Source of the DNA: Natronococcus occultus SP4
GTDB lineage: Archaea; Halobacteriota; Halobacteria; Halobacteriales; Natrialbaceae
Assembly (NCBI RefSeq): GCF_000328685.1
Contig: NC_019974.1
Location: 2,967,001 to 3,031,000 of the forward strand
Length of the DNA stretch: 64,000 nucleotides
Direction of reading: 5' to 3'
The translations under genes were made by a program, and so were the position numbers. Under the pieces are notes generated by a model that made no database searches, was not told the origin of the DNA, and worked only from the letters and a program-made list of their open reading frames with translations. How positions within the stretch are numbered: position 1 is the stretch's first letter; every line of letters starts with the position of its first letter. This document shows, in pieces, positions 45,118 to 52,970 of the stretch.

Positions 45118-45648
45118 CTACTGGGGCGGCTCGCTCGGCTCTGCGAGCGCGTCGCGCTCGTGATACTGAAGAGACAGCTCGCGGTCCGGCGCCGGTGTGA
45201 GAACGCCGTCCTCGAGCGCCGCGAGACAGTCTTCGACGTCGTAGCTCCGGTCGTCGTCCGCGCAGGGCGCCACCCAGCGCAGCTCTCCGTCCTCGTAGAC
45301 GGCCAGCGACGCCACCGGCACCCGCAGCTCCGTGCTCGAGCCGGGGTGGAGCAGCGAGCGCGTCTCACGCCGGGCGAACGCCGGCGCCAGCGAGTACCCC
45401 GTGCGGTCGGCCCACGCCTGGAAGGTCGCAACCGTCGTCGACACTGACGAGGCGGAATCGCTGAGCGCTTCCAGTGCGGGCCGCACCGTCGTCCACGTTT
45501 TGACCTCCACCTCGGCGACCGTGTCCCGGTCCTCCAGCCGGCGTGCTCGCGCCACGAGGTCGCTGAGCCGCTCGACGGTGTCGGCCGCGGAGTCCGCACG
45601 AACGAAGAGATCGACTCGAACCGGCCCTAGCGGCGGGGGAGTGGTCAT
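45118..45648 (-). CDS. Uncharacterised haloarchaeal protein
   Basis: The 176-residue acidic protein begins MTTPPPLGPVRVDLFVRADS and looks like a two-domain alpha/beta protein: LVARARRLEDRDTVAEVEVK, then VYEDGELRWVAPCADDDRSY. The ATG at 45648 is preferred over the frame-open codon at 45672. I recall the GPVRVDLFVR start from a haloarchaeal family of unknown function. No signal peptide, membrane helix or metal site is seen. The TATA-like element CTTATAG on the minus strand near 45680 supports the start. Confidence 0.72.
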   Translation of the reverse strand: MTTPPPLGPVRVDLFVRADSAADTVERLSDLVARARRLEDRDTVAEVEVKTWTTVRPALEALSDSASSVSTTVATFQAWADRTGYSLAPAFARRETRSLLHPGSSTELRVPVASLAVYEDGELRWVAPCADDDRSYDVEDCLAALEDGVLTPAPDRELSLQYHERDALAEPSEPPQ

Positions 45649-45962
45649 TAGTACTCTGTGGGGTGTTACCACACCTACGGCTATAAGTGTGATGAAAGAC
45701 GTCCGACGAAGCTCCGTCGGGCGATCGTCTCACCGCCCCGTTTCGAGCAACTGTGGCGCTTGACTCGAGCAACCGGGAGGGAGCGACTCCGCGTTCGAGA
45801 ACTGCTACGCGAGACGGGGTTCGTCCTCGAGGACACACCACAGAGCCGAAGCTGCACTATCGGACCGCCCGCCAGCGCTCGTCGCCGACTCCCCGCCCGG
45901 TCGTTTTCACCGTTCGAAAGCATGCCCCGCTGTTAATACGGTCAACGAGGAAAGAAAACCGG
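45649..45962. other. Divergent intergenic region
   Basis: It holds the promoter of the gene at 45118, an inverted repeat ccgacg ... cgtcgg at 45703-45720, and a TATA-like gttaatacgg at about 45933-45942 ahead of the zinc-ribbon gene. No gene is seen. Confidence 0.45.
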
Positions 45963-46115
45963 ATGAACGAGGCGATCCCTGCCCAGTGTCCCGACTGTGG
46001 CGCGACGGAACTGAACCTCGCTCGCGTCTCGCCGACCGACCACGACCGTGGCCAGGAGTGGGTGGTCCACGCCACCTGCGAGCGCTGTGACGAGTACGCC
46101 GAGTGGTTCGAGTAG
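45963..46115 (+). CDS. 50-residue double-CxxC zinc-ribbon protein (copy 3 of 3)
   Basis: The 50 residues run MNEAIPAQCPDCGAT to EYAEWFE, with C9-P-D-C12 and C39-E-R-C42. It is the GC-richest copy and closest to that at 16908 (shared EAIP start and CDEY ending). A TATA-like element lies about 25 bases upstream. It converges with the HTTM gene. Confidence 0.85.
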   Translation: MNEAIPAQCPDCGATELNLARVSPTDHDRGQEWVVHATCERCDEYAEWFE

Positions 46116-46337
46116 CTCCGGATCCGCCGCAGTCCCCGTGACGAATCCGGACGACGCTATCGGCGATCCGCGGACGATCAGAGTCCCCTCAGGTGTCGAC
46201 ACCCGTCTCTCGGCCGACTGTCTCACACTCGAGTTCGGACAACTCGAGGAGTGTTGCTTCGAACGCCACCTCGTTCTCGACATCGATCGGGCAAACCCGT
46301 TCTCCGTCGCTCGAACGGACGAGGCAGCGGCGGTCAC

Positions 46338-47594
46338 TCAGGATCGGTTCGTCTCGGGACCGGAGACGGAGCGATGGCTTCGGTTGCGGGCGAGATACTC
46401 GTAGGCACGATGCCCGACGGCCCTGACCGGCGAGAGCCCCATCACCAGCGTGAGCGGTGCGAAGATCCGGAACTGCCTGAGGAGCTGCCGGAGCGCCTCG
46501 TAGCCGCCGTAGACCTCGCCGTCCCGGACGAGAGACAGCCCCGCGTCGAGATCGACGTCGTCCCGATCGGCCACCGCCGTCGGAACGTCAGACCGGGAGT
46601 AGAACCGAACCGAGTCGTTGATGTCGAGGTGCTTGAAGAGATAGAGGCTCCGGACACAGAAGCCACAGCGGTCGTCGTACACCAGTTCGGCGTCGTTCGA
46701 GTCGGCCGCGATCGCTCGGTAGCCGACGTCCCAGGCGACGAACAGCGAGAGGACGAGAAACATATCGATGAAATAGAGGCCGAGCATGGCGATCACGGAC
46801 GCGTGAAAGCCCAGCAGTCCGAGCACGGACAGCGTGATCGGCAGCCCCAGCAGGACTGCGACGAGCAGCGACAGCTGCACCAGCGCGGTGCCGACGAAGC
46901 CGATCCAGCCCAGTAACTCGAACTCGAAGATCGGCGCCGCCAGCGGTCGGTCGACGCCGATCACTTCCTGTGCCTCGAGGACGTCCTGCCGGAGTTCGGC
47001 ACCCGACAGCCAGATCTCGAGCGGGCCGTTCATGATCTTCCCCCACGCGGCGCCGAGATACAACAACCCGACGACGACCAGTCCCCACTTGAGCGCGCGC
47101 AGCCGGTAGACCCGATTCGGTCCCTCCGTGAGGAACGCGTTCAGCTGGTCGAGCGACCGGTCTCGGGTTCGCAGCAGCGCGTCGACCGACAGCACGTCGT
47201 CCTCGTGAAAGAACGCGAACAGCAGGATGAAATACGCACAGACGAACAGCGATTCGACGGTTCCGGCCAGGTAGATCGTCGATTTGACCGCCAGCATGTG
47301 CATCAACAGGAGACTGGCGAGCCCGCCGGTCCAGCGGATCTTGTAGCCGACGATGAACGAGACCAGCAACGCGGCGACGACCCACTGCTGGTAGGGCAAC
47401 AGGGCGAAGAACACGTCCTGGTGGAGGTACGCGATCGGGTCGTTGACGTGATGGTCAGGCCACTCCCCGTAGAACCCCCAGTCGAGCGAGACGACCCGCC
47501 AGAGGACCCAGGCGCCAAGCAGGACCCGAACGACGGCGAGGTTGAACGGTGACGAACGGCTGTCGTCGGCGAAGTAGTTAACGAACGCGCTCAT
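46338..47594 (-). CDS. HTTM membrane protein fused to a DCC thiol-oxidoreductase-like domain
   Basis: The 418-residue protein has an HTTM region (about 15-295) with six to eight helices, related to the membrane part of vitamin-K-dependent gamma-carboxylase. The C-terminal domain (about 303-400) begins AELVYDDRCGFCVRSLYLF, which is the DCC/DUF393 motif with Cys310 and Cys313. Typical blocks such as WPDHHVNDPIAYLHQ follow the first helix. Its ATG overlaps the stop of the upstream gene in ATGA form, so the two are coupled. A redox or carboxylation role at the membrane is possible; no substrate is proven for archaeal members. Confidence 0.85.
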   Translation of the reverse strand: MSAFVNYFADDSRSSPFNLAVVRVLLGAWVLWRVVSLDWGFYGEWPDHHVNDPIAYLHQDVFFALLPYQQWVVAALLVSFIVGYKIRWTGGLASLLLMHMLAVKSTIYLAGTVESLFVCAYFILLFAFFHEDDVLSVDALLRTRDRSLDQLNAFLTEGPNRVYRLRALKWGLVVVGLLYLGAAWGKIMNGPLEIWLSGAELRQDVLEAQEVIGVDRPLAAPIFEFELLGWIGFVGTALVQLSLLVAVLLGLPITLSVLGLLGFHASVIAMLGLYFIDMFLVLSLFVAWDVGYRAIAADSNDAELVYDDRCGFCVRSLYLFKHLDINDSVRFYSRSDVPTAVADRDDVDLDAGLSLVRDGEVYGGYEALRQLLRQFRIFAPLTLVMGLSPVRAVGHRAYEYLARNRSHRSVSGPETNRS

Positions 47595-48310
47595 GTGTTG
47601 TCGTGTTCGGTGATGGTGTGATCGGCCACGTCGACCGTCAGCCGGAGTCGTTCAGTGTTCGATTCGACCGCCGTCGTGTCGTCGGTGAACGTTATCGTTC
47701 GCTCGTAGACGCGGACTGCCTCGAACGCCTCGTACTCGCCGAGTTCGTCGGCGGTCCACCGTTCGTCGTCGACGTACCGAGGCGGCTGGAGCCGCTCGGA
47801 GACGGGTGGCCCGCCCGACTCGATCTCTGCCCGATACTCGATGGCGTTCGAGACGAAGAACTCGCCCATCGCCATCCGCTCCGCGTCGTCGTATTCGGCG
47901 ACCATGTCGCCGGCGATCGTCGACGTTCGCGAACCGACCGTCGGCGGAGTCGCGCGATCGTCGAACTCGAGTTCGTTGCCCGCCGTGTCGACGATACGAA
48001 CCTCGTAGTAGGTCCGCTCCTCGTCGTTCGGTTCGGAGAACTTGTGCATGTCGACGACCGGCATCAGCGGCATCCCGACCAGCGTGACCGCCAGCAGGGT
48101 CGAAAAGAACCCCGCGAGCCAGACCTGCCGTGCGATGCGTCGGTGTGCCAGCCCGAGACAGAGCAGCGTCCCGAGGAAAAACAGCACGTACACCGTGGGA
48201 AAGATGATTTCCGTAAATGGGGCTACGTGATCTAACAATCGATCAACACCTACTGAGACAAATAAACGATACGTTAGATAAACGCTCGTGTCAGTTCCGG
48301 ACGCTGACAC
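47591..48310 (-). CDS. Membrane protein paired with HTTM-DCC
   Basis: The 239-residue protein has two helices (about 32-54 and 63-84) and then a soluble, acidic, beta-rich domain of about 150 residues, probably outside the cell (TYYEVRIVDTAGNELEFDD, then YERTITFTDDTTAVES). It lies directly before the HTTM-DCC gene, overlapping it by four bases. Operon coupling implies a working pair, with this protein as the likely extracellular partner or substrate presenter. No family is recognised. Confidence 0.75.
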   Translation of the reverse strand: MSASGTDTSVYLTYRLFVSVGVDRLLDHVAPFTEIIFPTVYVLFFLGTLLCLGLAHRRIARQVWLAGFFSTLLAVTLVGMPLMPVVDMHKFSEPNDEERTYYEVRIVDTAGNELEFDDRATPPTVGSRTSTIAGDMVAEYDDAERMAMGEFFVSNAIEYRAEIESGGPPVSERLQPPRYVDDERWTADELGEYEAFEAVRVYERTITFTDDTTAVESNTERLRLTVDVADHTITEHDNT

Positions 48311-48892
48311 TCAGACGGTAATGAAAATCAGCCTTTCCTCAAACATTTTCAGTTAATAAAACGATATACCACGAGCAAACTGGATTCCGACGTCCTCGAG
48401 AGCGGACGAACGTCGCTCTCGACGGAGTTCCGTCGCCGGACGTGAACTTCGACGGTCCCTGCTCGTCTCGTATTGCCGTAGCTGTTCGACCTGGAAACAC
48501 TCCGAAACTGTCGACGAACAACAGGCAACCCAGAAGCGACGGCGAAACGGGCACAGTCGGCAAAGGTGATCTATGACACTTTTCCAAACGGCCGCTTCCG
48601 CCCGTCGAGACCAGGTCGCCTGCTTGGACGGTCTCAACGCTCATACTAAGACTTGTCTATTTCATCAACGGTTGTGAGTGTCTACACTTCGATACTGTTT
48701 GTGGCCGTCCCTCCTCGGCGTTCCTCTCCCCGGGTCAGTAGAACGGGTCTTCAGCCACTCCTGTGCTCGGATTCGTGCTTCCCGTCAATGGAAATCGTTC
48801 TAGAAGACGTCTCCTGATACCCGTCCTGTCCCCGTTTCCGACGACGGGCCCGTACTCCCAGCGCTGCACCTGGGATCGGCGCGGACGGACAG
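48311..48892. other. Intergenic stretch
   Basis: No convincing gene. Minus-strand frames between 48340 and 48640 begin MSVETVQAGDLVSTGGS but then lose coding character. The region 48240-48300 just before is AT-rich and holds the promoter of the membrane protein gene. Confidence 0.45.
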
Positions 48893-49309
48893 TCAGCGCG
48901 ACGACGGGTCGCGTGTTTCGGGACGGTGTGGCGTCGCCCCTTCGACGATCAGATCCAGCAACATTGCGTTCGGACTCGAGGGCGGATACCGCGTATCGAT
49001 CAGCTCCCGGGCCGTCTCGAGGTCGCCGCGAACCGCAGCCTGCCGGACCCGACCCGCGGTCCGCAGGAACTCCGAGGAGTCGGCGTCGGCAATGTACTCG
49101 GCCGCCTCGGTCGCCGTCGCGTCCAGCGCCTCGCGCCGGATCTCGTCGAACTCCTCGAGGTGGGGCTCGTAATCGTCCTCGAGTTCGGTCAGCAGGTACT
49201 CCACGGCGAACCGCTGGAACTCCGATTTGTTCGCGAACGCGCCGTCGTCGATGTGTTGCTGGACGATCCCGAGGACCTCTTCGGGGAACCGGACCGTCGA
49301 TTTCACCAT
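48893..49309 (-). CDS. Ribbon-helix-helix regulator with C-terminal extension
   Basis: The 138-residue protein has an RHH domain at 1-45: MVKSTVRFPEEVLGIVQQHI and NKSEFQRFAVEYLL. A helical acidic extension of about 90 residues follows (EFDEIRREALDATATEAAEY). The architecture resembles the longer haloarchaeal RHH proteins such as CdrL, but similarity outside the RHH part cannot be judged. No toxin gene is adjacent, so a free-standing transcription regulator is more likely. The ATG at 49309 places the RHH strand at the N-terminus. Confidence 0.78.
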   Translation of the reverse strand: MVKSTVRFPEEVLGIVQQHIDDGAFANKSEFQRFAVEYLLTELEDDYEPHLEEFDEIRREALDATATEAAEYIADADSSEFLRTAGRVRQAAVRGDLETARELIDTRYPPSSPNAMLLDLIVEGATPHRPETRDPSSR

Positions 49310-49536
49310 GGTATCACGAGTCGTGAACGAACGGGATATCGTTTGTGGTGGCAGTACGCACCGATCGCCGGGGACGGCTGCCCGTAACCAGAACCCCGCT
49401 CGGCACCCATCGGACCGTCTCGAGGACGGATGGCCGTCGATTCCACACGGTCGACTCACGCTTCCCGACCGCGAGCGAGTCGGCCGCCACCGTCGTGACC
49501 ATCCTGCAGTTTCCGGCTCGTCACGACCCGTACGGT

Positions 49537-49764
49537 ATGTGCGCAAACATCACGGAGAACGACGAGGGAAAATCCGTCATCGCCGCGGACGAGGTCGGGA
49601 TCGTCAGCGACGTCGAACACGGAACCGCGTACGTCGATCCTAATCTCACGGACACAATCACATCGTAACTCGGCCGGGGCGACGCCGACGAGGAAACGTA
49701 CGCCCTCCGGGCGGACAACGTGGCGACGATCACCGACGAGGAGAGCCGACTCAAGCGGCGCTGA
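49537..49764 (+). pseudogene. PRC-barrel-like protein interrupted by a nonsense codon
   Basis: The ATG at 49537 opens MCANITENDEGKSVIAADEV and EHGTAYVDPNLTDTITS, then TAA at 49666-49668. The same frame continues LGRGDADEETYALRADNVAT and ITDEESRLKRR to TGA at 49762-49764. Haloarchaea have many intact proteins of this type, in which a Lys codon stands before the LGxGDADE block; one A-to-T change would turn AAA into TAA. So this is a recent nonsense mutation, or less likely a read-through site or sequencing error. The encoded fold resembles a PRC-barrel. Confidence 0.7.
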
Positions 49765-49850
49765 GATCGCGTTCGGATCGGCGGCGACGTACCGAGCGTC
49801 GCCGGCTCGCCCTCTCGCGACCGTGCTACGAACCACGCGCCAGTCGCCGA

Positions 49851-50171
49851 CTACGGATCGAGCGGGATCGTCCGCCTGCGCGTCGGGTCGGTCAGGTACG
49901 GCTCCAGGTCGGCAACGTCCTCGAGGACGACCACTCCGTTTTCGCGGTCGTACTCGATCACGTCGTGGGCGGCCAGCCGCGGAAGGTGGTCGTGGACCAG
50001 CCGCAGCTTGGCGTGCTCCCGTTCGAGCTCGGCGGCCCGGTTTTGCTGCCGGGCGGCGAGCTGATCGGCCAGGGCGCCCACCGTCGCACGGCCATCGTTC
50101 TCGAGCAGTTCCGTCAAGACGTGCTGGCGATCGGTGTCGGCCAGGATGGCGAACGCCTCGTGGGTCTCCAT
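49851..50171 (-). CDS. DUF7344-like winged-helix regulator
   Basis: The 106-residue protein reads METHEAFAILADTDRQHVLT, then a winged helix with ATVGALADQLAARQQNRAAE, HAKLRLVHDHLPRLAAHDVI and a wing ending EYDRENGVVVLED. This ArsR-like pattern with the L-x-H-x-HLPxL signature is a very common haloarchaeal regulator family. The start at 50171 fits the family. The plus-strand pseudogene ends 86 bases from its stop. The target genes are unknown. Confidence 0.82.
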   Translation of the reverse strand: METHEAFAILADTDRQHVLTELLENDGRATVGALADQLAARQQNRAAELEREHAKLRLVHDHLPRLAAHDVIEYDRENGVVVLEDVADLEPYLTDPTRRRTIPLDP

Positions 50172-50385
50172 GAGAGTCCTTCGGGAGGGCAAGAGAAAAA
50201 GACTCGCTCCAAAACAGATGGGCCCCGTTCTGTGAACGGTTCAGATCACGAACCTGCTGATTTCGTCTCGGTTCGGCGCCGGCCAATAGCGGGTTACTGC
50301 CACCGCGGCGCCTCGACGGAGTAGCCAGCGAACGCGGTCGGACCGGAGGACAAGCGTTTCCCGTGTGAGTGGTGAACACGCAACT

Positions 50386-50478
50386 ATGAAGAAACAACGC
50401 GCGATCACCGACGCGGAACGGGAGCGAGACGAGACCGGCGTCCTCGCACGAATCAGAGAGTTCGTCGCGAGGGAGTGA
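50386..50478 (+). CDS. Candidate 30-residue small protein
   Basis: The ATG at 50386 opens MKKQRAITDAERERDETGVL ending REFVARE. It is highly charged and helical, and the frame shows haloarchaeal GC3 bias. Length alone cannot prove that it is expressed, and no promoter element is clear, so it is listed as a possibility only. Confidence 0.3.
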   Translation: MKKQRAITDAERERDETGVLARIREFVARE

Positions 50479-51205
50479 CGGGGCGCCACGGCCCTGGTCC
50501 ACGCGGTCCGAGCTGACCAAAAAAGATTGGAGCAATCGTTACTGCACTGCATGCCCTATGATACCGTGCGTCGGGATCTGTGAGAGACACTCTCCGACGC
50601 GGCTCGACGCGCCAGTCCCAGCGACGGAGCACTCGTGGAAGCGAGCGGGCGAGCGGACCACCAGCACGGTCGGCGGTGGTCCGGGCTCCGTCTCGGTGGC
50701 AGCTGTCCCAGCTGCGGCGGCACACGCCGATGACACACCCGGCGGGCTGACCGGGCGTTCCCGGTCAGTCGGCGGTTCTCTCGTTCACTGTTCGACGACA
50801 CGTCGGTCGCCTCAACCACCGTGGCGGTTGCAGTACTCTTGACGCCGAGGAGTGAGCGTGGGTTTCGTGTGCTCCAAGCGAACGTGAGAGGTCGAGGTGA
50901 ACACAGTCTCGCCAAGGGATCGCGCGGCGAAACGAGGCACGTGAGCCGCCAGTAGGGGCGTTCGGGCTGTACGTACTCGAGGACGAACACGTAGTCAGCG
51001 GGCTCGTTATTCGAAAGAACGGTCACCGATATGAGGATTGCACCCAGATCACAATAGTTCTCGGTCAATAGCTTACTTACTAATACGGTACTGTAGCCAG
51101 CGGACAAATCTACATCGCGAAACGGACGATCTACTTTCCTTTTACTCGTCGAAGAGTGGTATTCAGATAAGTGAAGGAGTAGGTCATAGCGCTTTCAAAG
51201 GCTCT
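50479..51205. other. Stretch without a gene at the composition border
   Basis: Nothing is recognised. From about 51000 the sequence changes from GC-rich to AT-rich, which marks the left limit of the island. Confidence 0.45.
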
Positions 51206-51720
51206 CTGCTCGAAAACGCACGTCTCAGCTCAGGATTGATCAGTTTGACTCGGATCCGTTAGGAGGGAAACATTGAAACTGTTTATACTCTCCCATCCCA
51301 GCTCCATTCTTCTGAATCCTCATTTCCGAATACTGTTCTTATAACTATTAACAAGCTCGGTCAGCCGCTCGCAACTATGGTCATAGAGCGATCTACAGCC
51401 TAGTCGGAACCCGGATCACGCTGCGGTTGGCGAAACCGTGATCCGACACGCTAACGAGCAGTGGTGGCTATACGCTGTAGCAGATCCTGAACCGAGCGCT
51501 TATTCCATACATGACCCGAACCGGCCAGAAACGAAGTGATTGTAAACACTTCCTTCACCGAACTGTGTGAAAAATATGGCGTCGAAGCGCCGTATCTTTT
51601 GTCGGTATCCGCAAAGAACTAACCTACGACTGCTAACGGCACAGCCTCGGTTTCCGATACAACCGGTATGGAATGAGGAACAGCGATAGAATACAATTTT
51701 GGAGACAGGATAATAGAGCA
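51206..51720 (+). pseudogene. Broken IS6-family-like transposase
   Basis: Pieces of a transposase appear in order on the plus strand. ENARLS at about 51212 resembles the N-terminal start of haloarchaeal IS6-type transposases. SDLQPSRNPDHAAVGETVIR and HANEQWWLYAVADPE from about 51387 to 51491 hold the block around the first catalytic Asp, where relatives have VDET and this copy has VGET. ARNEVIVNTSFTELCEKYGV at 51524-51583 follows in another frame. RHSLGFRYNRYGMRNS near 51636-51683 stands in a third. At least two frameshifts and two stop codons (TAG before SDLQP, TAA before RHS) break it. It marks the edge of the catabolic island. Confidence 0.75.
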
Positions 51721-51866
51721 CTCTATTACTAGATAGTTATAGGCTGATACACAATAAAACAGCAAATGAGTTTCTAGTACTTTCAACAGGAACCGGTCCG
51801 ACTGTTCACACATTGCCGTTGACTACCAAGGCTGTTTGGAATAGGCAAACAATTATGATCGTATAG

Positions 51867-52688
51867 ATGGAAACGAATGGCATGACTAAGGCTGACTCAC
51901 CGCGGACGATGAAGACAGTACAAGTTAGTTGGGATATTATCGAGGCTTTAGAAGAACTCTGTGGGGCAGGTGTTACCGAACTCGCAAACTATCTCGACAT
52001 TCCTAAAGGAACGGTGTATACTCACTTGGCCACACTAGTCGATCGAAAGTACGTGGTGAAACATGACAACAAATATTATCTTAGTTTCCATCTATCGAGC
52101 TTAGGAGAAAGCATAAAGACAAAATCACTTCTCTATAATGCAGCACAAGACCCCATAAAAGAGCTTTCACGGGAAACTGGGGAGTATGTCCATTTAGTAA
52201 CTGAGGAGCACGGCGAGTTGATATACTTGTATGAACAGAAAGGTGATAATGCGGTCGGAGAGGAGTACTTCGAGCAAAAGTTTGGGTCTCCGGACTACCT
52301 GCACACATCCGCTTACGGGAAATCGATACTAGCATATCTTCCAGAAGCACGTGTCGAAGGGATAATTGAGGAGAGAGGGTTGCCAAAACAGACGAAAAAT
52401 ACTATTACAACAGCGGAGAAGCTCTTCGAAGAGCTGGAAGCGATTCGTGAACAGGGGTATGCTCTCAACGATGAAGAGGACATCCGCGGTACTCGGGCGG
52501 TAGGTGCTCCGATTCTGGATAGCGGCGATGATACCGTGCTTGGAGCCGTTAGCCTTACTAAAACTACAAGCCGAATGCCAGAGAAGGAGTTCAGAGAACA
52601 CATCCCCCAGGAGGTTGTGAACACAGTGAACGTCATCGAAGTGAATTTGCAGACTCTAAAAAACGAGTCTACAAACTACATCAAATGA
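51867..52688 (+). CDS. IclR-family transcriptional regulator
   Basis: The 273-residue protein has an N-terminal winged helix (about 18-75): IIEALEELCGAGVTELANYL and DIPKGTVYTHLATLVDRKYV. An effector domain with YGKSILAYLPEARVEGIIEE and the ALNDEEDIRGTRAVGAPILD block follows. This is the IclR pattern; effectors are usually small catabolic acids. The ATG at 51882 (MTKADSP) is an equal candidate start. It lies just before the sarcosine/dimethylglycine dehydrogenase gene, separated by 282 bases with a promoter, and is the first choice as regulator of the island. The gene is AT-richer than the core genes. Confidence 0.9.
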   Translation: METNGMTKADSPRTMKTVQVSWDIIEALEELCGAGVTELANYLDIPKGTVYTHLATLVDRKYVVKHDNKYYLSFHLSSLGESIKTKSLLYNAAQDPIKELSRETGEYVHLVTEEHGELIYLYEQKGDNAVGEEYFEQKFGSPDYLHTSAYGKSILAYLPEARVEGIIEERGLPKQTKNTITTAEKLFEELEAIREQGYALNDEEDIRGTRAVGAPILDSGDDTVLGAVSLTKTTSRMPEKEFREHIPQEVVNTVNVIEVNLQTLKNESTNYIK

Positions 52689-52932
52689 GCCATCGTGTAG
52701 AGTCTTTAACTCGTCTGGAGGACGACGTTTCGAATCACCCCGTATCCGCAGATCGTTATTATCCAAACATCCGGGGATATACGGTGGTGTGTTGACGGAG
52801 TAGATTACATCTATACAATTGTAATGTATACGGAGATCATTCGAGTATTCCAAACGTGGATACACTGACTTTGATCCACTAATTTCCACACTCTCATGGA
52901 CGAAACGTTGGTGCACACTCACTTCTCCGATA

Positions 52933-52943
52933 GATATATTTAG
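52933..52943 (+). promoter_or_regulatory. TATA box of the dehydrogenase gene
   Basis: The element gatatatttag lies about 28-38 bases before the ATG at 52971, which supports that start over the in-frame GTG at 52944. The mRNA is expected to be leaderless or nearly so. Confidence 0.6.
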
Positions 52944-52970
52944 GTGGACAAGCAACCTGTACACGGCACC

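Noticed and set aside
49666-49668. In-frame TAA considered as a recoded stop
   Set aside because: No selenocysteine or pyrrolysine context (TAA is not used for either) and no structure is seen; a simple nonsense mutation is more likely.
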